The position numbers and the translations under genes are program-made. A DNA stretch of 64,000 nt from an uncultured Oscillospiraceae bacterium. GTDB lineage: Bacteria; Bacillota_A; Clostridia; Oscillospirales; Oscillospiraceae. Every line of letters starts with the position of its first letter. Within the stretch, counting starts at the first letter, position 1. This document shows positions 20,366 to 27,830 of this stretch, piece after piece. The notes beneath the pieces were generated by a model. That model ran no database searches and was not told where the DNA came from. It saw nothing but the letters and a program-made list of their open reading frames with translations. The stretch spans positions 1-64,000 of the forward strand of contig CAJTTS010000008.1 in the NCBI GenBank assembly GCA_910579155.1, written 5' to 3'.

Positions 20366-21109
20366 TTATCCTTGAACGCCATATTCCTCCATCATAGAGG
20401 CAATCCGGTCGAACACTCCGCTGTCGGTGTGATAGAAAAATGTCCGGGAATTGTCTTCCCTTGCCTCGATGTGGACTTCGCAGCCTTGGCGGAGCTGGTA
20501 GAGAGAGACGTTCATCACCACCGCGTTGTCCTTTACCAAATACAAATAGAGTGAGCCGCGCAGTCCTTCCACGGACGTGTCAAATAGCCCTCCCAGCGGC
20601 GTGTAATTCAGCGCGTTGCGCAGCTCCGCCCGGTAAGACCCTGCCCGCAGCGCGTCCATCACCTCGTTGATGAAGGCCGTGTCGTATTCGTGCTTTTCGT
20701 CCATCTGCCAAACGTCGATTCCGGGAGCGTCATCACGAAAGACAAATACAGTGTAGCTGCCCATGATCCGGTCTGGCTCCACCCCCTGGGACACGCCGTC
20801 CCAGCTCCGGGGGATCAGGGTATAGCAGAGGCAGAACACGAGGACGACCGCCAGCACCGACACCACCCAGGCAATTTTGACATTCTGCTTTTTCCGGATC
20901 TCCGCCCGGTGCTCCAGGAAGCGTTTCACCGCCTCCTCGTCCTCGTCGGGGGGAAGAGAAATGGGCGTGCGCATTTTCCGCAGCTCTTCCCGGCAGGCGG
21001 GGCAGTCTTTCAAGTGTTCCCGCACCATCTGCGCGGTCTCCTCGCTGACCACATTGTCCTCATACAACGGCAAAAGGTCCCGGATAACGTCACAGTTGGT
21101 CTCTTTCAT
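20366..21109 (-). CDS. Membrane anti-sigma factor with putative zinc-finger (zf-HC2) domain
   Basis: A 247-residue protein. The cytoplasmic N-terminus has the anti-sigma zinc motif HLKDCPACREEL (HxxxCxxC) near residue 32, a single membrane helix AWVVSVLAVVLVFCLCYTLI near residues 80-100, and an extracytoplasmic domain of about 145 residues. It should hold the sigma factor of the overlapping upstream gene inactive until an envelope signal arrives. The ATG at 21109 lies inside the sigma gene (20-base overlap) and has GGAGG nine bases before it, so translation is coupled. The outer domain is not recognised. Confidence 0.88.
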   Translation of the reverse strand: MKETNCDVIRDLLPLYEDNVVSEETAQMVREHLKDCPACREELRKMRTPISLPPDEDEEAVKRFLEHRAEIRKKQNVKIAWVVSVLAVVLVFCLCYTLIPRSWDGVSQGVEPDRIMGSYTVFVFRDDAPGIDVWQMDEKHEYDTAFINEVMDALRAGSYRAELRNALNYTPLGGLFDTSVEGLRGSLYLYLVKDNAVVMNVSLYQLRQGCEVHIEAREDNSRTFFYHTDSGVFDRIASMMEEYGVQG

Positions 21110-21593
21110 GATCCATCGCCTCCATATGCTCAATAATCTGTACTTTCGCCCGGTAGAAGGTCACCCGCGCCCAGTTTGCGCTCTTGCCGAACAGCCGCCC
21201 AATCTTCTCGTAGGGCAGCTCCCCGAATACCCGCAGGGAGAACACCTCTTTGTAGGGCTCCTCCATGGCGTGCAGGAACTGGTGGATGGCAAAGGCGCTC
21301 TCCTCGTCCTCGATGCGCTCCTCAATGCGTACGCTGTCCGCCAGGTCCTGGGGCAGGTCCTCTTGGGACAGTGTCCGCTTGCGGGCGCGGCAGTAGGAGT
21401 ACCAGGCGTTGCGGGCGATGGTGAACAGCCAGGCGCGGATGTCCTTGGACCCGTCGAACCTGTCCAGGGACTTCAAAGCCCTGAAAAAGGTATCTTGAGT
21501 GATTTCCTCCGCCAGCGCCCTGTCCTGGGTCAGGCTGAGGGAAAAGCGGTACACGTCCCGGACATATTTCCGGTAGACCTCCTCAAATTCCAT
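21090..21593 (-). CDS. ECF-family RNA polymerase sigma factor
   Basis: A 167-residue sigma-70-like protein with region 2 (MEFEEVYRKYVRDVYRFSLS; EEITQDTFFRALKS) and region 4 (EEPYKEVFSLRVFGELPYEK; GKSANWARVTFYRAK). It lacks regions 1 and 3, as in ECF factors. The ATG at 21593 follows AAGGAGG. An ECF-type promoter (TGTAAC-16-CGTTAG) lies 23 bases upstream, so it probably controls its own transcription together with its anti-sigma partner. The inducing signal is unknown. Confidence 0.92.
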   Translation of the reverse strand: MEFEEVYRKYVRDVYRFSLSLTQDRALAEEITQDTFFRALKSLDRFDGSKDIRAWLFTIARNAWYSYCRARKRTLSQEDLPQDLADSVRIEERIEDEESAFAIHQFLHAMEEPYKEVFSLRVFGELPYEKIGRLFGKSANWARVTFYRAKVQIIEHMEAMDHERDQL

Positions 21594-21615
21594 GGCTGCC
21601 ACCTCCTTCACTCTA

Positions 21616-21643
21616 CTAACGCGGGAGAGGCGGTTACGTTACA
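21616..21643 (-). promoter_or_regulatory. ECF-type autoregulatory promoter
   Basis: Minus strand: TGTAAC (21643-21638), 16-base spacer, CGTTAG (21621-21616). TGTAAC/TGAAAC with a CGT-type -10 is the usual ECF pattern, and the site sits directly before the sigma gene. The -35 AAC is repeated (GTAACGTAAC). Confidence 0.65.
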
Positions 21644-21672
21644 GATTTTTCACAGATCGGCGATAAATTTTC

Positions 21673-23037
21673 TCAGCCCTCCGGTTCCCGGATGGGGGCG
21701 GCGTCCCTGCTGACCTCTACCGTCTGCAAGACGGCGCATACCGCCTCGTCTGTGCTGAGCAGCTCCTGCTTCCCGGAGCGCATATCCTTCAGCGATACCT
21801 TGCCCTGGGCGGTTTCGTCCTCCCCCAGAAACGCCGCGAAGGGCACGCCCAGCCGGTCGGCGTAGGTCATTTTTTGCTTGAACTTCTTCTGTTCGGTGTA
21901 GAGCTGGGCCCGCACGCCCGCCGCCCGGAGCTGAGTGGCGAAGGCGATGGCGGGGGAGAGGTCGTCGGTCATGGGCAGGATGAGCACGTCGGCGGGGGCG
22001 GTAATCAGGCCATCGTTGAGGTAGCCTTGCTCCTCCAGCACGTAGAACAGCCGGGTCAGACCAATGGAAATTCCAACACCGGGAAGTTGTTTATCCGTAT
22101 AATATTCCGCTAAGTTGTCATATCTGCCTCCGGAGCAGATGGAACCGATCTCCGGGTGGTCGGTCATAAAGGTTTCGTACACGGTGCCGGTGTAGTAATC
22201 CAGCCCCCGGGCGATGGTCAGGTCCACGGCAAAGCGTTCCCCGGGCACGCCGAAGGCCCCCAGGTATTTTACCACCGTGTTCAACTCATCCAGCCCCTGG
22301 TCAAAGACCTGGCTTTTTCCGCGGTATTCTTCCAGGGCGGTCAAGACCTCCTGATTGGACCCCTTGATGGAGATGAACTTGATTACCTCGCCCACGGCGT
22401 CCTCATCCATGCCCACCTCGTCATAGAGCATCAGCCCCACCTTTTCCGCGCCGATTTTGGACAGCTTGTCCACCACCCGCATGATGTCCCCGGCCCTGTG
22501 CTCCCAGTGGATAAGCTGGTAGAATCCGGTGAGGATTTTCCGATTGTTAACCCGGATCTGGAACCGTTTCAGCCCCAGGCTGGTGAAGGTCTGATAGATG
22601 ATGGCGGGTATCTCCGCCTCGTTGACGATGTCCAGCTTTCCATCGCCGATGACGTCGATGTCCGCCTGGTAGAACTCCCGGAACCGGCCCCGCTGGGCCC
22701 GTTCCCCCCGGTAAACCTTGCCGATCTGGAACCGCCGGAAGGGGAAGGAGAGGTCGGCGTAGTGCAGCGCCACGTACTTGGCCAGGGGCACGGTGAGGTC
22801 GAACCGCAGGGACAAATCGGAGTCGCCCTTGGTGAAGCGGTAAATCTGCTTTTCGGTCTCGCCGCCTGCCTTGGCCAGCAGCACCTCACTGGCCTCGATG
22901 ATGGGGGTGTCCAGCGGGGTGAAGCCGTAAAGGGAGTAGGATTTCCGTAACAGCTCCGCCATCCGCTCGAACTGCGCCTGGCGGGCGGGGAGCAGTTCCA
23001 TAAACCCGGACAGGGTGCGGGGTTTTTGTTTTGCCAT
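21673..23037 (-). CDS. hisS: Histidyl-tRNA synthetase
   Basis: A 454-residue class II enzyme: motif 2 in RAQRGRFREFYQADIDVIG, the histidine-specific ARGLDYYTGTVYE motif and motif 3 GVGISIGLTRLFYVLEE, then a C-terminal anticodon domain (DVLILPMTDDLSPAIAF onwards). The ATG at 23037 gives the family start MAKQKPRTLSGFMELLP and has AAAGGAGAAATCACT before it. It lies downstream of mgsA but is separated from it by an intrinsic terminator, so it probably has its own promoter; a hairpin at 23073-23100 lies in its leader. No T-box sequence (no GGTGG-ACCGCG element) is present. Confidence 0.97.
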   Translation of the reverse strand: MAKQKPRTLSGFMELLPARQAQFERMAELLRKSYSLYGFTPLDTPIIEASEVLLAKAGGETEKQIYRFTKGDSDLSLRFDLTVPLAKYVALHYADLSFPFRRFQIGKVYRGERAQRGRFREFYQADIDVIGDGKLDIVNEAEIPAIIYQTFTSLGLKRFQIRVNNRKILTGFYQLIHWEHRAGDIMRVVDKLSKIGAEKVGLMLYDEVGMDEDAVGEVIKFISIKGSNQEVLTALEEYRGKSQVFDQGLDELNTVVKYLGAFGVPGERFAVDLTIARGLDYYTGTVYETFMTDHPEIGSICSGGRYDNLAEYYTDKQLPGVGISIGLTRLFYVLEEQGYLNDGLITAPADVLILPMTDDLSPAIAFATQLRAAGVRAQLYTEQKKFKQKMTYADRLGVPFAAFLGEDETAQGKVSLKDMRSGKQELLSTDEAVCAVLQTVEVSRDAAPIREPEG

Positions 23038-23072
23038 AGTGATTTCTCCTTTGTATGGTTCATAAGAATAAT

Positions 23073-23100
23073 ACGAAAAGTTATCACAACAACTTTTCGT
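23073..23100. promoter_or_regulatory. Inverted repeat upstream of hisS
   Basis: Perfect 10-bp arms ACGAAAAGTT (23073-23082) and AACTTTTCGT (23091-23100) with an 8-base gap, 36 bases before the hisS ATG. It lacks a T-run and so is more likely an operator or a leader hairpin than a terminator. Confidence 0.5.
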
Positions 23101-23107
23101 GCAAGAA

Positions 23108-23144
23108 AAATGCTCTCCTCCCATCTCAATGGGACGAGAGCATT
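23108..23144 (-). terminator. Terminator between mgsA and hisS
   Basis: Minus strand: ATGCTCTCGTCCCAT, TGAG loop, then ATGGGAGGAGAGCAT followed by TTTTCTT. Confidence 0.85.
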
Positions 23145-23157
23145 GGCAGGCATCATG

Positions 23158-23571
23158 TTACACTTTTAGCGGCGTGGTGGGCTTGATAATGAGCCGCCAA
23201 TCCAGATCGCCCCGGTTCAAGCCGTGGATCAACATTTCGGCGGTGGCGGAGTTGGTGGCGATGGGCACATTGTGTTGATCGCACAGGTTGATGATATTGT
23301 TCAGATCCTTTTCCAAGTCGTCGGAGGTGGGGTCGTTGAAGAACAGCACCATGTCGATTTCGTCGTAAGCGATGCGGGCGCCGATCTGCTCGCAGCCGCC
23401 TTGGGTGTGTGCCAGAAACAGTTGGACAGGGAGCCCGGTGGCCTCCGAAACTTGACGGCCTGTGTTGCTGGTGGCGCAGACGGTGTGCTTGGAGAGGATG
23501 CCGCAGTAGGCGATGCAGAATTGGACCATCAGTTCTTTTTTATTGTCGTGGCTCATCAGGGCAATATTCAT
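23158..23571 (-). CDS. mgsA: Methylglyoxal synthase
   Basis: A 137-residue protein of MGS size, starting MNIALMSHDNKKELMVQFC, with QLFLAHTQGGCEQIGARIAY and the phosphate/catalytic region DMVLFFNDPTSDD. It converts dihydroxyacetone phosphate to methylglyoxal and phosphate, a bypass used when phosphorylated sugars build up. The ATG at 23571 is preceded by AAAGGACGA. It follows minD after 40 bases, an order also known from other Clostridia, where it reflects the old mre-min cluster rather than a known functional link. Confidence 0.93.
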   Translation of the reverse strand: MNIALMSHDNKKELMVQFCIAYCGILSKHTVCATSNTGRQVSEATGLPVQLFLAHTQGGCEQIGARIAYDEIDMVLFFNDPTSDDLEKDLNNIINLCDQHNVPIATNSATAEMLIHGLNRGDLDWRLIIKPTTPLKV

Positions 23572-23611
23572 GCAGATCGTCCTTTCTATGGAGTGGTAGG
23601 TCAATGGACGT

Positions 23612-24343
23612 TCAACGGATCCGCATCAGCGGGACCCGCTGGCCCAAAAGACGTTTGGATATGTTCAGGTACGCCGGGGCGGCGCCCTTGTACGTGGTCA
23701 GGATGAGAGGCACTCCGGCGGCGGTGGCCATGGTGACCATGGGGTCCTCCGGCACCACGCCCAGCAGGGGCAGGCCGGCGGCGTCCATGGCCTGGTCGAT
23801 GGAGGTACGCAGCTTGGCGATAAGCTTCGGCTGCACCCGGTTCATCACCAGATGGAGTTGGGGCAGATTGTGCAGCTCGGTAACCGTGCGCTGTGCGTCC
23901 CGCAGGGCGGCGGGGTCCACAGCGGACACCACGATGACCCGGTCCGCGGCGGCGCGGGCCAAGTGGAACCCCTCCCCCAGTCCGGCGGGGGAGTCCATAA
24001 ACACGAAGTCAAAATACTCCTTTGCCTCTTCCACCAGGGCTTGGAAGCGGTCCAGCTCCAGGCCGTCGGGGGTGAGGGGCGCGGTGAGGAGGAAGAGGCC
24101 CTTGATCTCAGGCTGCTCCACCGTGGCCCCGCTGAGGGGGCAACGAAAATCCATCACATCGGAGAAATCCATCAAGGCCCGGTCGGACATGCCCAAGGTG
24201 AGGTCCAGGTTGCGCAGTCCGATGTCCACATCAATGCACAGTACCCGGCGGCCCAGCGCCGCCAGACAGGAGGCCACTCCCGCCGTGAGGGAGGTCTTGC
24301 CGGTGCCGCCTTTTCCCGATGTGACCATGACGGCAGTGCCCAT
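23612..24343 (-). CDS. minD: MinD-type septum-site ATPase
   Basis: A 243-residue deviant Walker ATPase: MVTSGKGGTGKTS at residues 6-18 (two Lys of the MinD/ParA class), DIDIGLRNLDL-type motif as DVDIGLRNLDLTLG, FVFMDSPAG Walker B, and NRVQP. The C-terminus (LNISKRLLGQRVPLMRIR) could be the membrane-targeting amphipathic helix. MinD places MinC or DivIVA-linked inhibitors away from midcell. No minC or minE is in the window. GGAGG lies before the ATG at 24343. A consensus-like promoter at 24371-24399 starts the minD-mgsA unit. Confidence 0.85.
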   Translation of the reverse strand: MGTAVMVTSGKGGTGKTSLTAGVASCLAALGRRVLCIDVDIGLRNLDLTLGMSDRALMDFSDVMDFRCPLSGATVEQPEIKGLFLLTAPLTPDGLELDRFQALVEEAKEYFDFVFMDSPAGLGEGFHLARAAADRVIVVSAVDPAALRDAQRTVTELHNLPQLHLVMNRVQPKLIAKLRTSIDQAMDAAGLPLLGVVPEDPMVTMATAAGVPLILTTYKGAAPAYLNISKRLLGQRVPLMRIR

Positions 24344-24370
24344 GGAACGCCTCCTTCCGATGTACTCCAA

Positions 24371-24399
24371 ATCATAACATGAATCTGCGAAAATAGCAA
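24371..24399 (-). promoter_or_regulatory. Promoter of minD-mgsA
   Basis: Minus strand: TTGCTA (24399-24394), 17-base spacer, TATGAT (24376-24371). Confidence 0.6.
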
Positions 24400-24475
24400 C
24401 AAAAATCTGTTAACTTTGAAAAAAAATTCACAGATTGCCACTTAATGGTATCAAGGCAACTGAGCTGGTTCCCCC

Positions 24476-25213
24476 CTATAGGGGCGCCTTCTGCATTTTT
24501 GCCCACCGTCTGGGGTATTTCGACGGAGTAGGCGCGATCTTTTCCACCACCACGACCCGATGGACCACATCCGTCCCGGGAATGGTGTAGTCGAAGCGGC
24601 GTTCCACCCGGCCCCCCAGAGTTTGGATAGCGGATTGCGCCGCCTCCGTCTCCCTGTCGGACCCGGTGCTTTTCATCGCCAGGAACCGTCCCCCCACCTT
24701 CACAAAGGGAAGGCACAGCTCACATAAAACCCGCAGGTCGGCCACGGCCCGGGCGGTGGCGAAGTCGTACCGCTCCCGGAATTGAGCGCCCTGCGCCGCC
24801 TCCTCCGCCCGGGCGTGGACGGTGTGGAACCCCCGGATGCCCTGGTCCATGCAGACTTCGTTCAAAAACTCCAGCCGCTTGTTCAGCGAGTCCAGCAAAG
24901 TAAGCTCCAGGGAGGGGGTCAGGATTTTCAGTACCATCCCCGGGAATCCAGCCCCGGCGCCCACGTCGATAAGGGACTTATCCTCCAGCTCGGCACAGTT
25001 CAGCAGTGCGGCGCAGTCCAGCATGTGCAGGTTTGCCGCGTCCACGGGATCGGTGATGGCGGTCAGGTTGATCTCCCGGTTTTTGTTCAGCAGGGACCGG
25101 CAATACCAGCTCAGGTTTTCCGCCGCGCCGGGGGGAACCCGCTCCGTCAGGCCGTATTTCTCCAGTCCCCGGCGCAGAATGTCCGTGACGGCGGGAATTT
25201 CGTGGATGTCCAT
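24476..25213 (-). CDS. rsmG: 16S rRNA (guanine527-N7)-methyltransferase RsmG
   Basis: A 245-residue SAM-dependent methyltransferase with LLNKNREINLTAITDP, the SAM-binding [15 protein letters not shown] and later NKRLEFLNEVC. It methylates G527 of 16S rRNA; loss gives low-level streptomycin resistance in several bacteria. The ATG at 25213 has GGAGG nine bases upstream; a GTG at 25222 that would overlap the preceding gene is less likely. It ends the long serS-mscL gene run. In Bacillus rsmG precedes noc; here it lies after parB and serS, so the local order has been rearranged. Confidence 0.95.
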   Translation of the reverse strand: MDIHEIPAVTDILRRGLEKYGLTERVPPGAAENLSWYCRSLLNKNREINLTAITDPVDAANLHMLDCAALLNCAELEDKSLIDVGAGAGFPGMVLKILTPSLELTLLDSLNKRLEFLNEVCMDQGIRGFHTVHARAEEAAQGAQFRERYDFATARAVADLRVLCELCLPFVKVGGRFLAMKSTGSDRETEAAQSAIQTLGGRVERRFDYTIPGTDVVHRVVVVEKIAPTPSKYPRRWAKMQKAPL

Positions 25214-25218
25214 CTCGC

Positions 25219-25665
25219 TCACCCTCCGAAAGCGGTGATCAGGGCGGGGATACCCAGGGCCAGCCCGAAGAGCAGCCCGGCGGCGCAGGCAATGAGTCCC
25301 AGCGCCGCCCCGGCGGTCCCACCGGGGGCCTGGCCATGCCTCGTCCGGTGGATGAGGACCACCGCCAGGGTGACGGAGACGGGGACCAGGAAAAGGGGAA
25401 AGGTCCCTGGAAGCTGCCGCCCGCCGGTAAACAGGGTAAAGTTGAGGATAAAGAGGAGCATAAGCACGTATACGACGCCCATCCAGGCGGCGGCCCGCTT
25501 CTCAAAGGACGCAGGGGTGTCGTCGGGACAAGCTCCATATCGCTCGCTTCCGCCTTCCGGCGAAAGCTCACTCGTTCCGCTGTCCCTCCTCTCCCCACGC
25601 AGACCGCTCCGCTGGGTCTGCGCGGGGGCCCCGGTATGCTCCTGCTGGTTGGTTTCGTCAGCCAT
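25219..25665 (-). CDS. Small integral membrane protein, N-terminus partly built from a repeat sequence
   Basis: A 148-residue protein starting MADETNQQEHTGAPAQTQRS. Three hydrophobic segments follow: WMGVVYVLMLLFILNFTLF, FPLFLVPVSVTLAVVLI and GLIACAAGLLFGLALGIPAL. The N-terminal cytoplasmic part (about residues 22-49, including TSELSPEGGSERYGACPDD) is encoded by a copy of a dispersed GC-rich repeat (25521-25598) also found between genes at 49108. The ATG overlaps the mscL stop by eight bases. No domain recognised. The repeat insertion kept the frame open, so the protein may be intact or extended relative to relatives. Confidence 0.7.
   Translation of the reverse strand: MADETNQQEHTGAPAQTQRSGLRGERRDSGTSELSPEGGSERYGACPDDTPASFEKRAAAWMGVVYVLMLLFILNFTLFTGGRQLPGTFPLFLVPVSVTLAVVLIHRTRHGQAPGGTAGAALGLIACAAGLLFGLALGIPALITAFGG
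25521..25598. repeat. Dispersed repeat family 2, copy inside a reading frame
   Basis: Read on the minus strand it shares GTGGGGA-AGGAGGG, CGAGTGAGCTTTCGC, GCGGAAGCGA and GGAGCTTGTCCCG with 49108-49185, in the same order and spacing. It encodes about 26 residues of the membrane protein above. Confidence 0.75.
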
Positions 25666-26059
25666 TTCCCTTCTCCTTTAAGAGATCCCGGATCTCAGTG
25701 AGCAGCTTCTCCTCGTTGGAGGGCTGGGGCGGGGGAGGGGGCGTCTGCTCCTTTTTCTTGTGGAGGGAGTTGATGGCTTTGACCAGGCAGAATACCACCA
25801 ACGCCATAATGAGGAAGTTCAGCGCGGCATTGATAAAGTTGCCCACCATCAGTTCCCCGCCGCTGGGCAGGCGGAGGGTCAGCGACGCGGCAAGGGTGGA
25901 TCCGCCCCCGGGGAGCATTCCAAGGATGGGGCTGAGGATATCGTCGATCAGGGAGGTGACGATACCGTTGAAGGCTCCGCCGACGATGACGCCCACCGCC
26001 ATATCCATCACGTTGCCCCGGGCGATGAACTGTTTGAATTCGTTGAAAAATTGCTTCAT
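25658..26059 (-). CDS. mscL: Large-conductance mechanosensitive channel MscL
   Basis: A 133-residue protein starting MKQFFNEFKQFIARGNVMDM, with the first pore helix VGVIVGGAFNGIVTSLIDDI, a periplasmic-type loop (GGGSTLAASL) and the second helix ALNFLIMALVVFCLVKAIN; the C-terminus has a poly-Pro stretch then a helical bundle (EEKLLTEIRDLLKEKG). MscL opens under high membrane tension on hypo-osmotic shock. AAGGGAAGGAAACACCT precedes the ATG. Length is normal. Confidence 0.96.
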   Translation of the reverse strand: MKQFFNEFKQFIARGNVMDMAVGVIVGGAFNGIVTSLIDDILSPILGMLPGGGSTLAASLTLRLPSGGELMVGNFINAALNFLIMALVVFCLVKAINSLHKKKEQTPPPPPQPSNEEKLLTEIRDLLKEKGNG

Positions 26060-26074
26060 AGGTGTTTCCTTCCC

Positions 26075-26479
26075 TTAGAGCTCCGGATCGAAATCCTCCT
26101 CGGTGGCTTCTTCCACGGGGGCGGGTTCGCTGTCCTGCGCGGGGGCGGCGGGCTCGCAGCCGGAGTCGTTCTCCTCCTGGGCCTTGGAGGCCTGGGTAAA
26201 GTCGATCACATCGGGCACCACGGCGGCCTCTGGGTCATCGTCGGCGAAGTGGACGGTTTCCCCTTTCTTGCCCACCAGGCCGGAGATGGCGTTGGTGAGC
26301 AGCCCATCGCCGATGTTGATGCCGATATCGGCGACCTTACCGCCCTGGTCGGCATTCACGTCCACGGAGATCAGCAGGGACCGGTAGGTTTTCCGGCCGG
26401 TCTCCTCGTCCTTCTCGAAGTGGACGGGGACGGCGGCGGCCAGCGCGGCGATGCCAAGGGCTTTCCAGAACTTTTTCAT
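26075..26479 (-). CDS. Conserved-looking hypothetical protein, possibly secreted or membrane-attached
   Basis: The ATG at 26479 follows AAAGGAGAAATTATC. The 134-residue product starts with a short basic and hydrophobic stretch (MKKFWKALGIAALAAAVPVH) that could be a weak signal or membrane anchor, then a compact region (RKTYRSLLISVDVNADQGGK; GINIGDGLLTNAISGLVGKK) and an acidic, Pro/Glu-rich tail. No family recognised. It lies between serS and mscL with small gaps on the same strand and is probably co-transcribed with them. Confidence 0.65.
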   Translation of the reverse strand: MKKFWKALGIAALAAAVPVHFEKDEETGRKTYRSLLISVDVNADQGGKVADIGINIGDGLLTNAISGLVGKKGETVHFADDDPEAAVVPDVIDFTQASKAQEENDSGCEPAAPAQDSEPAPVEEATEEDFDPEL

Positions 26480-26508
26480 GATAATTTCTCCTTTCAGATT
26501 GGGAGTTC

Positions 26509-27810
26509 TCAATGCTTGGGGGTCAGAACCTGGACGCCGCTCATATAAGGCCGCAGTACGGCGGGCACCTTTACGGAGCCGTCGGCCTGGAGGTTGTTCT
26601 CCAGTAGAGCGATGAGCATACGGGGGGGAGCGGCCACGGTGTTGTTCAAGGTGTGGGGGAGGTAGTTGCCGTTTTCGCCCTTCACCCGCATTTTCAGCCG
26701 CCGGGCCTGAGCGTCGCCCAGGTTGGAGCAGGAACACACCTCAAAATACTTTTTTTGCCGGGGGGACCAGGCTTCAATGTCGCAAGACTTGACCTTCAAG
26801 TCCGCCAGGTCGCCGGAGCAGCATTCCAACTGGCGCACGGGGATGTCCATGGACCGGAATAGCTCCACGGAGTAGCGCCACATCTTCTCGTACCAGTCCA
26901 TGGAGTCCTCGGGTTTGCATACCACGATCATCTCCTGCTTCTCAAACTGATGAATGCGGTACACGCCCCGCTCCTCGATGCCGTGGGAGCCCTTCTCCTT
27001 GCGGAAGCAGGGGGAGTAGGAGGTGAGGGTCTGGGGCAGGGAGCTTTCGGGGATGATCTGGTCGATGAATTTGCCGATCATGGAGTGCTCGCTGGTGCCG
27101 ATCAGGTACAGGTCCTCCCCCTCGATCTTATACATCATGGCGTCCATGTCGGTCTGGCTCATGACGCCTTCGACAACATTGCCGTGGATCATGAAGGGGG
27201 GCACGCAGAAGGTAAAGCCCTTGCCGATCATGAAGTCCCGGGCGTAGGCCAGCACCGCCTCGTGGAGCTGGGCGATATCCCCCATCAGGTAGTAGAACCC
27301 AGCGCCGGACACCCGGCCCGCCGCGTCCATATCCACCCCGTCAAAGCGCTCCATAATGTCGGTGTGGTAGGGAATCTCGAAGTCGGGCGCCACCGGCTCG
27401 CCGAACCGCTCCACCTCCACGTTGGCGGAGTCGTCCGGCCCGATGGGCACGGAGGGGTCGATGATGTTGGGGATGGTGAGCATGATCTTGCGGATTTCCA
27501 CCGCCAGCTCGTCCTCCAGCTTTTCCAGCTCCGCCAGGCGGTCGGCGTTGGCCTTCACTTGGGCCTTGGCCTCCTCGGCCTCGGCCAGCTTGGAGGGGTC
27601 CTTCTTGGCCTGGCCCATGAGCATGCCCACCTGTTTGGACAGCTTGTTGCGCTCGGAGCGCAGGTTGTTGGCCTCGGTCATGGCGTCCCGGTTGCGGCGG
27701 TCCAGCTCGATGACCTGATCCACCAGGGGGAGTTTTTCCTCCTGGAACTTCTTTTTGATGTTCTCTTTGACCAGCTCCGGGTTGTCCCGGACAAATTTGA
27801 TGTCTAACAT
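26509..27810 (-). CDS. serS: Seryl-tRNA synthetase
   Basis: A 433-residue class II enzyme with the N-terminal tRNA-binding coiled coil (LRSERNKLSKQVGMLMGQAK and ADRLAELEKLEDELAVEIRK), motif 2 as FRKEKGSHGIEERGVYRIHQ, the serine-site TSEHSMIGKF and motif 3 NTVAAPPRMLIALLENN. It charges tRNA-Ser (and tRNA-Sec where present). AAAGGTGAGAATACG precedes the ATG. It directly follows the parB-linked coiled-coil gene. Confidence 0.97.
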   Translation of the reverse strand: MLDIKFVRDNPELVKENIKKKFQEEKLPLVDQVIELDRRNRDAMTEANNLRSERNKLSKQVGMLMGQAKKDPSKLAEAEEAKAQVKANADRLAELEKLEDELAVEIRKIMLTIPNIIDPSVPIGPDDSANVEVERFGEPVAPDFEIPYHTDIMERFDGVDMDAAGRVSGAGFYYLMGDIAQLHEAVLAYARDFMIGKGFTFCVPPFMIHGNVVEGVMSQTDMDAMMYKIEGEDLYLIGTSEHSMIGKFIDQIIPESSLPQTLTSYSPCFRKEKGSHGIEERGVYRIHQFEKQEMIVVCKPEDSMDWYEKMWRYSVELFRSMDIPVRQLECCSGDLADLKVKSCDIEAWSPRQKKYFEVCSCSNLGDAQARRLKMRVKGENGNYLPHTLNNTVAAPPRMLIALLENNLQADGSVKVPAVLRPYMSGVQVLTPKH

Positions 27811-27830
27811 CGTATTCTCACCTTTCCTTA

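Noticed and set aside
23038..23157. T-box riboswitch before hisS
   Set aside because: The leader is too short and lacks the GGTGG-ACCGCG antiterminator element; it holds a normal terminator and a separate inverted repeat.
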